DNA of 64,000 bases from Paracoccaceae bacterium (GTDB taxonomy: Bacteria > Pseudomonadota > Alphaproteobacteria > Rhodobacterales > Rhodobacteraceae): contig WKFI01000011.1 of assembly GCA_014872875.1 (NCBI GenBank), positions 62,001 through 126,000 on the forward strand, given 5' to 3'. A model generated the notes under the pieces. That model was given only the letters and a program-made list of their open reading frames with translations, had not been told where the DNA came from and did no database searches. A program made the position numbers and the translations under genes. Shown here piece by piece: positions 17,849 to 27,548 of this stretch; position 1 is the stretch's first letter; the number at the start of each line of letters is the position of its first letter.

Positions 17849-19429
17849 TCAGCCCAGCTTGCCCGCCAACCCCTTGTCGATCAGGGCAACTGTTTCGTCC
17901 ACACCATACAAAGCCACGAACCCGCCAAAGCGCGGCCCTTGGGACGCGCCCAGCAGAACTTCGTACAGCGCCTTGAACCAGTTTCGCATGTTTTCCTTGC
18001 CGAAATGTTCACGGCCCACTTCAAACACGATGCTCTGCAGGCTGTCGCCATCGGTGTCGCCGTCCCAGGCCGCCAGCTTGGCGCGGAATTCCTCCAGCGC
18101 GGCACGTTCAGCATCATCTGGTGCACGGAAGACCTTGGCGGGCTGGATGAAGTCCTCGAAATACTTCACCGCATAGCCTGCTGCCGCATCCAGATCCGGA
18201 TGCGTCTCGGCAGTGGCCTCGGGCGCATAACGGCGGATAAAGCCCCAGAGCGTTTCCTTGTCATGGGCCGACGCCACCGACGCGAGGTTCAACAGCATCG
18301 AGAACGGCACGACCATCTTCGATTCCGGCACATCGCCGCCGTGGATATGCCACACCGGGTTGTTCAGCTGCGCTTTCAGATCCTGCCCATGATAGGCGCG
18401 CAGCTGTTGGTGATACTCGTCCATCGCCTTCGGGATCACATCGAAATGCATCCGCTTCGCGGTCTTGGGCTTCTGGTACATGAAGTAAGCCAGCGACTCG
18501 GTCGATGCATATGTCAGCCATTCATCGATCGAGACACCATTACCGGATGTTTTTGAAATCTTCTGCCCGTTTTCATCCAGAAACAGCTCATAGGTGAAAT
18601 GCTCCGGCGCGCGCCAGCCCAGCACCCGGCAGATCCCGTCATAGATCGGAGTGTTGGTGGAATGGTCCTTGCCATACATTTCGAAATCGACTTCCAACGC
18701 CGCCCAGCGCGCGCCAAAATCCGGCTTCCACTGCAGCTTGACGTTGCCGCCGGTAACCGGAACGGTCCATTCCTTGCCGTCTTCATCATCAAAGGTGATG
18801 GTGTAAGTCTCGGCGCAGACCTTCTTCATCGGCACATACAGAACCCGCCCGGTTTCGGGATGAATCGGCAGGAAGATCGAATAGGTCTGGCGACGCTCTT
18901 CGCGCAGCGACTTCAGCATGATGGCCATGATGTCATCATACTTCTCGACCGCCCGCTTCAGGATCGCGTCGAACTGTCCCGAGCCATAGAACTCGGTCGC
19001 CGAGTAGAACTCGTATTCGAACCCAAAGGTATCGAGGAACCGCCGCAGCATGGCGTTGTTGTGATGGCCAAAGCTCTCATGCGTTCCAAAGGGATCCGGC
19101 ACGCTGGTCAGAGGCTTCTGCAGATGATCGTGCAGGCTGTCGGCGTTGGGCACGTTGCCCGGCACCTTGCGCATCCCGTCCAGATCATCCGAGAAACAGA
19201 TCAGTTTGGTCGGAATGTCGCTGATCACCTCGAACGCAGTCTTGATCATCGTGGTGCGGGCCACCTCGCCAAAGGTGCCGATATGCGGCAGACCCGACGG
19301 ACCATAGCCGGTCTCGAACAGAACATACCCCTTCTCCGGCGCGCCCTTGGCATAGCGTTTGAGCAGCCGACGGGCTTCTTCAAACGGCCAGGCTTTGCTC
19401 TGCAGAGCGGTTTCGCGCAGTTCAGACAT
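17849..19429 (-). CDS. lysK: Lysine--tRNA ligase, class I
   Basis: 526 residues from ATG 19429 ([10 protein letters not shown]), with GGAG upstream; the longer frame to 19546 is not conserved. This is the archaeal-type class I LysRS found in many alphaproteobacteria. Class I signatures are present: a HIGH-like motif in [14 protein letters not shown] (early in the protein) and [11 protein letters not shown] as the KMSKS loop. [12 protein letters not shown] and LFLDENGQ are typical of the family. It charges tRNA-Lys with lysine using ATP. Confidence 0.95.
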   Translation of the reverse strand: MSELRETALQSKAWPFEEARRLLKRYAKGAPEKGYVLFETGYGPSGLPHIGTFGEVARTTMIKTAFEVISDIPTKLICFSDDLDGMRKVPGNVPNADSLHDHLQKPLTSVPDPFGTHESFGHHNNAMLRRFLDTFGFEYEFYSATEFYGSGQFDAILKRAVEKYDDIMAIMLKSLREERRQTYSIFLPIHPETGRVLYVPMKKVCAETYTITFDDEDGKEWTVPVTGGNVKLQWKPDFGARWAALEVDFEMYGKDHSTNTPIYDGICRVLGWRAPEHFTYELFLDENGQKISKTSGNGVSIDEWLTYASTESLAYFMYQKPKTAKRMHFDVIPKAMDEYHQQLRAYHGQDLKAQLNNPVWHIHGGDVPESKMVVPFSMLLNLASVASAHDKETLWGFIRRYAPEATAETHPDLDAAAGYAVKYFEDFIQPAKVFRAPDDAERAALEEFRAKLAAWDGDTDGDSLQSIVFEVGREHFGKENMRNWFKALYEVLLGASQGPRFGGFVALYGVDETVALIDKGLAGKLG

Positions 19430-19549
19430 GTTTCTCTCCATTGGCGGCATCACGCCGCGGCATCGGTCCGGGCAGCCCCGTGCAGCCCATCCGCACCCCT
19501 CTATTGTGCGACCGCAGCATGAGTCAATAAACAGCCCTGTTTTCAACCC

Positions 19550-20437
19550 TTATTTTGCGCCCATTTCAACGATCCAATCCAGGATTTCCCGAACCTCTGG
19601 CTCGGCCGCCAAACCATCCCGCATCCGGCCAAAGTATCCCCGAGCGGAAATCGCTCCAACCCCTCCCAAACGGACCATGGCCCCGGTTTCCAGAAAACTG
19701 TCCAGAACACCGTCCCAACACAGGCAAACCCCTTGCCCTGCCAACCCAGCGTTCACCACCATCGAATACGAACTGAAATCGAGCACCTTGGCTGTTTTGG
19801 GCATGGCCTGCCCGGTTTCCTCGAACCAACTGGGCCAATCATGCCAATGAGTGCGTGCCGCCTCCATCGTCAACAGTGTCGAATGCGACAAATCCGGCCG
19901 CGCCGGATCAATGCCCCGGCGGTCCAGATAGAGCGGGCTGGCGACCGGAAACACCTCTTCACCCAGCAATCTGGCCTCTTCGGCCACCCCCTCGCTGCTC
20001 AGACCGAACCGGATCACCACATCGCCGGGACGGGCGGCTTCACCATACTCCTGGCTTATGATACGAATGCTCAGCTCAGGGAATGCATCTTCCAATTCCC
20101 CCAATCGGGGGATCAGCCAAAATGCCACGAACCCCGAAGGTGCTGTCACGGTGACAACTCGGGTCTGCGCCGCCTGTCGGATCTGGGCAACGGCAGTTTC
20201 GATCTGTCCAAACCCGCCATGCAACGCCCGCAGCAAATCCCGTCCAAATTGCGTCATTCGAACGGGTTTTCGGCTGCGATCGAACAGGTTGCACCCCAGA
20301 TCTGCCTCCAATGCCGCAATCCTGCGGGAAACGGCAGGTTGTGACACGTTCAATTCCTGCGCGGCAGCCGTCAATGTGCCATGTCGCGCCGCCGCGTAAA
20401 ATGCGGTCAATCCAGAAAACGAAGGAAGCTGCCTCAT
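19550..20437 (-). CDS. LysR-type transcriptional regulator, divergent from the DddW-like gene
   Basis: 295 residues. The winged helix-turn-helix is clear at the N-terminus (LTAAAQELNVSQPAVSRRIAALEADLGCNLFDRSRKPVRMT), followed by a periplasmic-binding-protein-like effector domain beginning at VVTVTAPSGFVAFWLIPRL. GcvA-like subclass. LysR regulators usually control the adjacent divergent gene with a small-molecule inducer. Here that gene encodes a DddW-type cupin, so DMSP or a breakdown product is a plausible effector; this is inference. An equivalent divergent LysR gene is described next to dddW in Ruegeria pomeroyi. Confidence 0.9.
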   Translation of the reverse strand: MRQLPSFSGLTAFYAAARHGTLTAAAQELNVSQPAVSRRIAALEADLGCNLFDRSRKPVRMTQFGRDLLRALHGGFGQIETAVAQIRQAAQTRVVTVTAPSGFVAFWLIPRLGELEDAFPELSIRIISQEYGEAARPGDVVIRFGLSSEGVAEEARLLGEEVFPVASPLYLDRRGIDPARPDLSHSTLLTMEAARTHWHDWPSWFEETGQAMPKTAKVLDFSSYSMVVNAGLAGQGVCLCWDGVLDSFLETGAMVRLGGVGAISARGYFGRMRDGLAAEPEVREILDWIVEMGAK

Positions 20438-20531
20438 ATCATAACCTCAGCGTATATTGCGATGCAGCTTTAGCGTATTGAGCGAGGCCCGAAAACCCTT
20501 CTAATAGGCGCAAGAAAACAGGGAGACCGCC
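20438..20531. promoter_or_regulatory. Divergent promoter region between LysR gene and dddW-like gene
   Basis: 94 bp shared by two divergent genes. It contains the interrupted palindrome ATA-N9-TAT (20441-20455), which fits the LysR T-N11-A rule, and a direct repeat AGCGTAT at 20449 and 20472, 23 nt apart, i.e. about two helical turns. These are candidate LysR contact sites; they were picked by eye and not tested. Confidence 0.45.
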
Positions 20532-20993
20532 ATGACCATCGAGCCTCTGACCACGCTGGCTGAAAATCTGGAAGACGTTGAAACGCTGCACCAGCCGTCC
20601 AACCTGCAACATCCGCCCCTGGCCGTGGACGCCGCCCAGGTGCCCCTGAGCGGTGGCACCGACCCCGCCTATGGTGAGGTGCGCTGGCGCACGCTGATCA
20701 ACGGTAGCGAAACCGCGCCCCGTGACATGGTGCTGGGCATTGCAGAATTCGCCGCGTTTGGACGTCTGCTCCCGCATCGGCATGATCCGGCCGAATTCTA
20801 CTTCGGCCTCGAAGGCGAAGGCACCGTCACCATCGACGGCGTTGCGCACCGGATCGCACCCGGCGTTGCACTCTACGTTCCGGCGGGCGCGGAACACGGG
20901 ACCGAGGCTGGACCTGAAGGTCTGCGCTTTGCCTACGGCTTTCCAACCAAAAGCTTCGAAGAGATTGAATACCGGTTTTCTGCCGCCAGCTGA
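20532..20993 (+). CDS. dddW: Cupin-type dimethylsulfoniopropionate lyase, DddW-like
   Basis: 153 residues from ATG 20532, with GGGAG upstream. The C-terminal half is a cupin with HRHDPAEFYFGLEGEGTV and PAGAEHGTE. The metal ligands and catalytic Tyr fall at His82, His84, Glu88, Tyr90 and His122, each one residue later than the values I recall for R. pomeroyi DddW (His81, His83, Glu87, Tyr89, His121), a protein of about the same length. DddW cleaves DMSP to dimethyl sulfide and acrylate using a single metal ion. The divergent LysR neighbour also matches that locus. A different sugar or small-acid cupin remains possible. Confidence 0.78.
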   Translation: MTIEPLTTLAENLEDVETLHQPSNLQHPPLAVDAAQVPLSGGTDPAYGEVRWRTLINGSETAPRDMVLGIAEFAAFGRLLPHRHDPAEFYFGLEGEGTVTIDGVAHRIAPGVALYVPAGAEHGTEAGPEGLRFAYGFPTKSFEEIEYRFSAAS

Positions 20994-21125
20994 GCCTTCC
21001 GGGTCAACGCATCATTGGAGCTTGCGGCGCATTCGCCGCAGGAATTCATTCGGGTGGGAGTTGAACCCCGCCCCATCGGCGCATATCCTTCTGACGAAAA
21101 TAACCAATTTCGAAGGAAGCTTTCG

Positions 21126-21548
21126 ATGACCGAGCAACTCCCCCATCCGATGACCGCACAGGATTGCCTCGTGGCAATCATGGTGGCCGTCTCCGCCTCG
21201 GACGAAAACATCCGCACCGCCGAGCTGGTCAAAATCCAGTCGGCCGTGAACATGCTGCCTGTCTTTGCCGATTACGACATCGACCGTCTGAACCGGATTT
21301 CACAGACCGTATTCGACCTGTTCGAACAGGAAGACGGGCTGGATGCCCTGTTCGGCCTGATCCGCGAAAACCTGCCCGAACGCCTGAACGAAACAGCCTA
21401 CGCCCTGGCCTGTGACGTGGCTGCCGCGGATGGATCCCTAGCGGAAACCGAACTGCGGCTGCTGGAAGAAATCCGCTATGAGCTGAACGTGGAACGCCTG
21501 CACGCCGCCGCCATCGAACGCGGTGCCCGCGCGCGCCACACTGTCTGA
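21126..21548 (+). CDS. TerB family tellurite resistance-like protein
   Basis: 140 residues from ATG 21126, with GAAGGAAG upstream. It shows an all-helical TerB-like repeat with paired acidic sites: MVAVSASDENIRTAELVKIQSAV and CDVAAADGSLAETELRLLEEIRYEL, the D-G-x-x-x-x-x-E pattern expected for this metal-binding fold. TerB proteins are linked to tellurite and other stress responses, but single-copy members have unclear roles. It stands alone with its own terminator. Confidence 0.82.
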   Translation: MTEQLPHPMTAQDCLVAIMVAVSASDENIRTAELVKIQSAVNMLPVFADYDIDRLNRISQTVFDLFEQEDGLDALFGLIRENLPERLNETAYALACDVAAADGSLAETELRLLEEIRYELNVERLHAAAIERGARARHTV

Positions 21549-21573
21549 GGCGTTTAGGACTTACGAACCTGCA

Positions 21574-21593
21574 AAGCCCGTCCAGACGGGCTT
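21574..21593 (+). terminator. Intrinsic terminator between terB-like gene and dacB
   Basis: Perfect 9-bp stem AAGCCCGTC/GACGGGCTT with a 2-nt loop between two convergent genes. The T-rich tail (CGTTTTT) lies about 10 nt downstream on the plus strand; it may serve both strands. Confidence 0.65.
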
Positions 21594-21627
21594 GCGACTT
21601 CGTTTTTGGTACTCCGGTCCGACCGGA

Positions 21628-23121
21628 TCACGATCCGTACAAACTACCCCAGCGCTCGATCATCTTCTGCTGTAACTTCTTTGCGCTGCGGTTCCATGGC
21701 CGTGCCCCCTCGGGCCGCTCCCGCTCCTCCCGGCTGATCCGGGACCGCCGTTCCTGATCCGCCACAAAGATGGCAAAGGCCAGCTCGGTTCCGTCCGCTG
21801 CCGTCATGAAACCACCCAGACCCGAGACGAAATTCAATGTCCCGGTCTTTGCGTCCACCTTGATCGGATGCGCCTTGTTGATGCGTCCCTTGGAGTCCCG
21901 CATCAGAAATGGCTTCAGGATCGGTCGCAGAGCGTTGCTCTGCCGGACCTGCACAAGCGCATCCACCAAATCCTTGGGCGCCATGCGCGAGGCATCCCCC
22001 AGTCCCGAATGATCCACCAGCCGCGTATTCTGCATCCCGTACTTTTGCGCGGCCCAATCGCTCATCGCCTGGCCGGACTGCTTCAGCGTACGGAACGGCA
22101 CACCACGCTTGGCGGTTGCCGTCATACCGACCATCTCGGCCGTCAAGTTGTTCGAATACTTCAGCATGCCACGCAGGATGGTCTGCAAGTCTTTGCTGGA
22201 GTGGCTCGCGATCATCGTCCCACCTTGGGCGCTGCGCAGCTTGGCCTTGGGAAGCTTGACACCATTGACCCGCGCCAGCGTCGAAAACACGTCCGCAGCA
22301 TAGGCTGCCGGCTTGCGCACCGGCAACCAACGGGATCCGCCATCGCCCAGAGCGGCACTGGCAACCGACCACTGATCGACACCGTTGCGATCTTCGTAGG
22401 TGTAAACAGGTGCGCGCCGTTTCGCCACTTTCATCCGGGCCATCTGCACATCCGGGCGGTATTTCTCGGTTCTTGCATCCATCTGCACCGAATAGCCCGA
22501 ACTGCCCCGCTTCCATTGAAAATGCACCCGGTTGTAGTTCAATCCGATCCCCGACACCGAGGGGCTGTAACCCACGTGATCCGGCTGCTCTTTGTCGATG
22601 CTCCGGACATAGGGCAAGGCACTGTCATCGACTATGAAATCCCCTTTGACCTCGCGTATGCCCGCCGCCTTGATCTTGGCGACCAAGGCCGCAAGGTCAT
22701 CGGTGTCCAACGTCGGATCCCCGCCACCTTTCAGCACCAGATCCCCGGTAAGAACCCCGCTCTGAATACTCCCGGTCACGATGACACGAGTCTGAAATCG
22801 ATACGCAGAACCCAGAACATCCAGCGCATAGAGCGCGGTCAGCGCTTTAGCCACACTGGCGGGCGGGAGCCCCCGGCCGCCGTCCAAAGCTTCCAGATGA
22901 AGCCCCGACTGAACGTCTGCCACAGCACAAACAACGTCGCCCCGGATCCCGAACCGAGCAACCAGACCATCCAGTCCTCCTCCAGCTTTGACCTTCAGAT
23001 CCGCAGGGCGCGGCACCGGATGCAGCGACGCGTTCGGCGCCCCCGCAGCCACCAGTCCGGGCCAGAGCGTCAAACCGCCCAACCCGGCCAGAACACCACG
23101 TCTTGAAACTCGCTCTTTCAT
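21628..23121 (-). CDS. dacB: D-alanyl-D-alanine carboxypeptidase/endopeptidase (PBP4 type)
   Basis: 497 residues. The N-terminus resembles a Tat signal (SRRGVLAGLGGLTLW). The three penicillin-binding active-site motifs are present: SxxK in PPASVAKALTALYAL, SxN in KYSNNLTAEMVG and KTG in VDAKTGTLNFVSGLGG. The inserted domain typical of PBP4 (SIQSGVLTGDLVLKGGGDPTLD) is also seen. The enzyme trims or hydrolyses cross-links of peptidoglycan in the periplasm. No co-transcribed partner is evident. Confidence 0.93.
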   Translation of the reverse strand: MKERVSRRGVLAGLGGLTLWPGLVAAGAPNASLHPVPRPADLKVKAGGGLDGLVARFGIRGDVVCAVADVQSGLHLEALDGGRGLPPASVAKALTALYALDVLGSAYRFQTRVIVTGSIQSGVLTGDLVLKGGGDPTLDTDDLAALVAKIKAAGIREVKGDFIVDDSALPYVRSIDKEQPDHVGYSPSVSGIGLNYNRVHFQWKRGSSGYSVQMDARTEKYRPDVQMARMKVAKRRAPVYTYEDRNGVDQWSVASAALGDGGSRWLPVRKPAAYAADVFSTLARVNGVKLPKAKLRSAQGGTMIASHSSKDLQTILRGMLKYSNNLTAEMVGMTATAKRGVPFRTLKQSGQAMSDWAAQKYGMQNTRLVDHSGLGDASRMAPKDLVDALVQVRQSNALRPILKPFLMRDSKGRINKAHPIKVDAKTGTLNFVSGLGGFMTAADGTELAFAIFVADQERRSRISREERERPEGARPWNRSAKKLQQKMIERWGSLYGS

Positions 23122-23189
23122 ACCGTCTCAAATCTAATCCGTATTGGAATGGAACCTAGTCTGCCGGGGTTTTTCAAGGGGAGAACAGC

Positions 23190-24095
23190 GTGATAGAGCG
23201 CATTGGGGTCTGCCTGATTCCCATTTGCATCGCTCTCAACCCGGATCAGCACTGGAACACTCCCATGTGGCAAGCTCTATTGATCATGTTTGTCGCCATG
23301 TCGATGATCCCCGCGGGAGATCTGAATGGAAAGCTTCTGACATCAGACCACGCCGTCGCGCCGGCTTTTGTGGCTTGGTCGCGCTTTGCGTTGGGAACGG
23401 TGATGATCCTGCCATTTGTGCCGCGTTCTGCGCCTGGGTTGCTACGGGATTGGCGTATCTGGGTGCGTGCACTTTGCCTGACCGGCGGCATCTTTTCGAT
23501 ACAAACAGCCTTGGTGACAGAACCGCTCGCCAATGTCTTCGCCGCCTTCTTTGTCGGGCCGCTTGTCAGCTATGCGCTCTCTGCGCTTTTTCTCAAGGAA
23601 CCGGCAAGTCTGGTCCGGTCACTTCTGATGTTGACAGGTTTTGCCGGCGTCCTGCTGGTGGTACGCCCGGGACTTGGCGGCTCTACTGGGCTGCTCTGGG
23701 CCATGGCAGCAGGCACCTTCTATGGCCTGTTCCTGACCAGCTCCCGATGGCTGTCGGGGCTAGGCTCGCCCATGGCGCTCAGCTTTACCCAATTGTTCAT
23801 CAGCGCCCTTGTCCTGTTGCCTTTGGGTCTCTCGAACCTGCCTCAAACCCTCACATTCCCAATTGCCGCTCTGACCACGGGCAGCGCTGCCTTTTCGATG
23901 CTGGGCAACCTGCTATTGCTCTTTGCCTATGCCAAGATGCCCGCAACCAAGCTGGCTCCTCTGGTCTATTTCCAGCTGATTGCCGCCGTCGGATTGGGGT
24001 GGGCCGTATTTGGTGACCTGCCTGATAGCCTGACCTGGGCAGGGCTCGCGCTGATCATGACCTCGGGCGTAATCTCAGCCTTACTCCGCCGTTAA
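23190..24095 (+). CDS. EamA/DMT family transporter
   Basis: 301 residues from a GTG at 23190, supported by AAGGGGA 6 nt upstream; ATG 23265 (MWQALLIMF) is an alternative that would give a more typical length. About ten hydrophobic helices in two EamA halves, for example [22 protein letters not shown] and [19 protein letters not shown] (the latter with the common C-terminal EamA pattern). Members export metabolites or take up small solutes; the substrate is unknown. Its 3' end overlaps the convergent nadD gene by 15 bp. Confidence 0.87.
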   Translation: MIERIGVCLIPICIALNPDQHWNTPMWQALLIMFVAMSMIPAGDLNGKLLTSDHAVAPAFVAWSRFALGTVMILPFVPRSAPGLLRDWRIWVRALCLTGGIFSIQTALVTEPLANVFAAFFVGPLVSYALSALFLKEPASLVRSLLMLTGFAGVLLVVRPGLGGSTGLLWAMAAGTFYGLFLTSSRWLSGLGSPMALSFTQLFISALVLLPLGLSNLPQTLTFPIAALTTGSAAFSMLGNLLLLFAYAKMPATKLAPLVYFQLIAAVGLGWAVFGDLPDSLTWAGLALIMTSGVISALLRR

Positions 24096-24689
24096 CCAAT
24101 CACCACTTGCCCGGATCGCCGTGGAACTGGCATCACGCATCGGTACGTTGACGAAACACCAGGCCGGTGCTTCGGCCCGCCCCAACACGGTCGAGGCCCC
24201 GCCCGAAATCCGATAATGCCGATAGAGGCGCGCCGCAGGCGACATCCGGGCAGAGATACGATCCCCGGGCCGCGCAACAACACCCACGGGCACCGTATCA
24301 AAAATCTGCCGCCAGTCCTTCCACCGATGGATTTGCGCAAGGTTGTCCGCCCCCATAAGCCAGACAAAGCGGACCCCCGGATGACGTTTGACCAGCTGTC
24401 TCAGGGTTTCCGCCGTGTACCGCGTGCCAATCCGCGCCTCGAAATCACTGACATCCACCTGCGGGTGCTGCATCAATTCGCGCGCCGCCGCCGTTCGCCG
24501 TTCCAGCCGGGCAGGGCCGCGTGACTTGAGAGGATTGCCCGGAGACACCAGCCAGAGCACCCGATCCAGTCCGAACCGCCGCAACGCCTCACGCGTGATA
24601 TGCACATGGCCCGCGTGCGGCGGATCGAAGGACCCCCCCAGCAAGCCCACCCGCATACCGGGTCGCAGATATGGCAAACCATCTCTCAT
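24081..24689 (-). CDS. nadD: Nicotinate-nucleotide adenylyltransferase
   Basis: 202 residues from ATG 24689. NadD adenylates nicotinate mononucleotide to deamido-NAD. The nucleotidyltransferase signature is clear: [23 protein letters not shown] (GxFDPxHxGH), [29 protein letters not shown] and the C-terminal SSTAIR loop. A TTG at 24725 overlapping the stop of the MOSC gene as TTGA is an alternative start that would couple the two genes. With nadE at 43.1 kb this gives two NAD-synthesis genes in the window. Confidence 0.93.
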   Translation of the reverse strand: MRDGLPYLRPGMRVGLLGGSFDPPHAGHVHITREALRRFGLDRVLWLVSPGNPLKSRGPARLERRTAAARELMQHPQVDVSDFEARIGTRYTAETLRQLVKRHPGVRFVWLMGADNLAQIHRWKDWRQIFDTVPVGVVARPGDRISARMSPAARLYRHYRISGGASTVLGRAEAPAWCFVNVPMRDASSTAIRASGDWLTAE

Positions 24690-24721
24690 CTTCGGCAGAT
24701 GGTCACATTCCGTGCGGAATT

Positions 24722-25192
24722 TCAATCAATTGGCCGCACGAGATCGTCCACCGCGACCCGCCCCGGCTCCAGCACCGAGGCGCACCAGCCCCCGTGCCCA
24801 CGCACAGCAGAGTAGCCACCCCGCCCCAGCGCCTTCTCCATCCGGCTACACGGCGCGCAGATCACTTCGAACTGCAACACAGCTGAACCAACCTGCACGA
24901 CCCGCCCCTTGAGCGCACCCAGATTTATCCCCTCCACCACCAGGTTGCGGCGCAGGATCGCCGGTGCGACGGCCTGCTGCCCCAACATCGCCCCGATCAC
25001 TGGAAGATACTCGGCCTGAACCAAGGTCACCGCCCTTTTGCCCGGCCGTGCGTGATCCCCCTCAAGCCCCTCGGGAGTGATCATAGCTTCTTCGACCGGC
25101 ACCATTTGCCCCCGCCGCTCGGGCCGCAGCCCGATCCAAGCCACCCGCCCGGGTTTCGCATAGGTAGAGATGAGAGTTTTCAGATCGGACAT
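24722..25192 (-). CDS. MOSC domain-containing protein
   Basis: 156 residues from ATG 25192 ([13 protein letters not shown]). The MOSC domain (molybdenum cofactor sulfurase C-terminal type) is recognisable: [53 protein letters not shown] and the conserved cysteine in [12 protein letters not shown]. Stand-alone MOSC proteins are thought to handle sulfur for Moco enzymes, although no specific partner is nearby. It is directly upstream of nadD, with touching ends. Confidence 0.88.
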   Translation of the reverse strand: MSDLKTLISTYAKPGRVAWIGLRPERRGQMVPVEEAMITPEGLEGDHARPGKRAVTLVQAEYLPVIGAMLGQQAVAPAILRRNLVVEGINLGALKGRVVQVGSAVLQFEVICAPCSRMEKALGRGGYSAVRGHGGWCASVLEPGRVAVDDLVRPID

Positions 25193-25416
25193 AGTGGTAG
25201 CCAACTTGGACTCGTAGGAGCTGAAATTCGAGGCGGATTTCGGGTCACCCTACCGCTGGAACCTTGCTCTACCCGGTCCACGCGCCAGAAACCAATCCGA
25301 ATTCTTCACAAGATCTTGTTCATGCCATCAGAGTTCGACCCAACCCGCATTGCCCCGCCCCGCACTCTCGGTTATCACACGCTCTGACCCGAATTCCCCA
25401 TCATGGAGCAGCTCAG

Positions 25417-27084
25417 ATGGCCGCCTATCAGTACGTCTACCACATGCAGGGTGTCTCCAAGACCTATCCCGGTGGCAAGAAATGCTTTGAAAACATCCAC
25501 CTCTCCTTCCTGCCCGGCGTGAAGATCGGTGTGGTTGGCGTCAACGGCGCCGGTAAGTCCACACTGATGAAGATCATGGCTGGCCTGGACACCGATTTCA
25601 CCGGCGAAGCCTGGGCTGCCGAGGGCGCCAAAGTGGGCTACCTTCCCCAGGAACCCAAGCTGGATGAAAGCCTGTCCGTGCGCGAAAACGTCATGCTGGG
25701 CGTGGCTGAGAAAAAGGCCAAGGTGGACCGCTTCAACGCCATCGCGATCGAGATGGCCGAGAATTACACCGATGAGCTTATGGAAGAGATGACGACCCTG
25801 CAGGACGCCATCGACAGCGAAAACCTGTGGGATCTGGACAGCCAGGTGGACGTGTCGATGGAGGCCCTGCGCTGCCCTCCGGATGACGCCGATGTCGCGA
25901 CCTTGTCGGGCGGGGAACGTCGCCGCGTGGCCCTGTGCAAACTGCTGCTCGAAGCGCCTGACATGCTGCTGCTCGACGAACCGACCAACCACCTGGATGC
26001 CGAAACAATCGCCTGGCTGCAGCAGCACCTGATTGACTACAAAGGCACCATCCTTTGCGTCACCCATGACCGGTATTTCCTGGACGACATCACGGGCTGG
26101 ATCCTCGAACTCGACCGTGGCCGCGGTATTCCCTACGAAGGCAACTATTCCAGCTGGCTGGAACAAAAGGCCAAACGCCTAGAACAGGAAGCCCGCGAAG
26201 ACAAGGCCAAGCAGAAAACGCTGGAACGCGAACTGGAATGGATGCGTCAGGGTCAAAAAGCCCGTCAGGCCAAATCCAAGGCCCGGATTCAGGCCTATAA
26301 CGAAATGGCCAACCAGTCCGAACGCGAAAAGGTCGGTCGAGCCCAGATCGTCATCCCCAACGGCCCCCGTTTGGGGTCAAAGGTGATCGAGGTCGAAGGC
26401 TTGTCCAAACATATGGGCGACAAGCAGCTGATCGAAGGGCTCGACTTCTCGCTGCCGCCCGGCGGCATTGTCGGTGTGATCGGCCCGAACGGCGCCGGTA
26501 AATCGACGCTGTTCAAGATGATCACCGGTCAGGAAACTCCTGACGGCGGCACGATCGAACTGGGCGACACGGTCCAGCTGTCCTACGTAGACCAGTCACG
26601 CGATGACTTGAACGATGGCGACACCGTGTGGGAGGCAATCTCCGGCGGGGCCGAGATCATCGAACTGGGCGACGCACAGGTCAATTCGCGGGCCTATTGT
26701 TCGTCCTTCAACTTCAAGGGCGGCGACCAGCAGAAAAAGGTCTCGCTCCTGTCGGGTGGTGAGCGCAACCGCGTCCACATGGCACGCCTGCTGAAAGAAG
26801 GCGGCAACGTCATCCTGCTCGACGAACCGACCAACGACCTTGACGTCGAAACCCTGCGCGCCCTGGAAGACGCCCTCGTCGACTTCGCCGGCTGCGCCGT
26901 GGTCATCTCGCACGACCGCTTCTTCCTCGACCGCATCTGCACCCACATCCTGGCCTTCGAAGGCGACGCGCATGTGGAGTGGTTCGAAGGCAACTTCGAA
27001 GACTACGAAGAAGACAAAAAACGCCGCCTGGGCCCCGACGCGCTGGAACCCAAACGCCTGAAACACAAGAAATTCGTGCGGTAA
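25417..27084 (+). CDS. ettA: Energy-dependent translational throttle protein EttA (ABC-F)
   Basis: 555 residues from ATG 25417, with GGAG upstream, the standard EttA length. Two ATP-binding cassettes lie in tandem with no membrane domain: Walker A GVNGAGKST and GPNGAGKST, signatures LSGGERRRVAL and LSGGERNRVHM, and DEPTNHLD / DEPTNDLD. The arm and linker region (EQEAREDKAKQKTLERELEW) sits between them. EttA binds the ribosomal E site and gates the first elongation steps according to ADP/ATP. It is monocistronic. Confidence 0.95.
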   Translation: MAAYQYVYHMQGVSKTYPGGKKCFENIHLSFLPGVKIGVVGVNGAGKSTLMKIMAGLDTDFTGEAWAAEGAKVGYLPQEPKLDESLSVRENVMLGVAEKKAKVDRFNAIAIEMAENYTDELMEEMTTLQDAIDSENLWDLDSQVDVSMEALRCPPDDADVATLSGGERRRVALCKLLLEAPDMLLLDEPTNHLDAETIAWLQQHLIDYKGTILCVTHDRYFLDDITGWILELDRGRGIPYEGNYSSWLEQKAKRLEQEAREDKAKQKTLERELEWMRQGQKARQAKSKARIQAYNEMANQSEREKVGRAQIVIPNGPRLGSKVIEVEGLSKHMGDKQLIEGLDFSLPPGGIVGVIGPNGAGKSTLFKMITGQETPDGGTIELGDTVQLSYVDQSRDDLNDGDTVWEAISGGAEIIELGDAQVNSRAYCSSFNFKGGDQQKKVSLLSGGERNRVHMARLLKEGGNVILLDEPTNDLDVETLRALEDALVDFAGCAVVISHDRFFLDRICTHILAFEGDAHVEWFEGNFEDYEEDKKRRLGPDALEPKRLKHKKFVR

Positions 27085-27091
27085 GGCTTTA

Positions 27092-27113
27092 GGATGGGTG
27101 TTCGCACCCATCC
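27092..27113 (+). repeat. Hairpin GGATGGGTG/CACCCATCC with TTCG loop
   Basis: A perfect 9-bp inverted repeat closed by a stable TTCG loop, 8 nt after the ettA stop. It shares its arm with the larger palindrome at 27132-27155, so both look like copies of one REP-like family. It could also protect or end the ettA transcript. Confidence 0.6.
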
Positions 27114-27131
27114 GTCACTTAATGGATCCTA

Positions 27132-27155
27132 AGGATGGGTGAATTCACCCATCCT
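27132..27155. repeat. 24-bp perfect palindrome, same arm as 27092-27113
   Basis: Arms AGGATGGGTGAA and TTCACCCATCCT form an uninterrupted 24-bp palindrome centred on GAATTC. The shared GGATGGGTG arm indicates a tandem pair of REP-like elements downstream of ettA. Confidence 0.65.
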
Positions 27156-27548
27156 ACTCCTGCCACCGCACGCCTCGCTTACCAAACTTCAACCCATACC
27201 GCGCATTCTGCCCAGCGTCGCGACACCGGCCTTCGGACTGACATCCCGGAGGCATCAGGATCTGGGGCCCCTTCTGGCACAAGGGGCGCTCTGACTGCAT
27301 TCAGGACATGGGAGAGATCCCGTTCCCACCATCCGACCGGCGGCGCCGCCCTCTTCAACCGCCCATCCGCAAATCCAACCCGACCGGATCGTTCCCCTGG
27401 TAATCCCCGCTGCCCGTTTCGGTCAGACGGGCAAATAGGCGTGCGCGACCGTTCACGAGTGCCGGACTTGGGCGTTGGGGGAAGGCCGAACGTAGTGTAG
27501 GACTGGCAATGAAAGCCTACCCGATCACCTTTTTCAAAGAGCGCATTC

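Larger units (their letters stand above)
27085..27548. other. Non-coding gap with two palindromes and no credible gene
   Basis: After ettA come two related hairpins (27092-27113 and 27132-27155). The remaining 390 bp hold small inverted repeats such as GCCCGT..ACGGGC near 27411-27431 but no frame with normal codon use. The minus-strand frame 27179-27637 has a skewed, arginine- and proline-rich composition and would overlap the next gene's start, so it was not accepted. It may be a decayed gene or a repeat-rich spacer. Confidence 0.4.
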
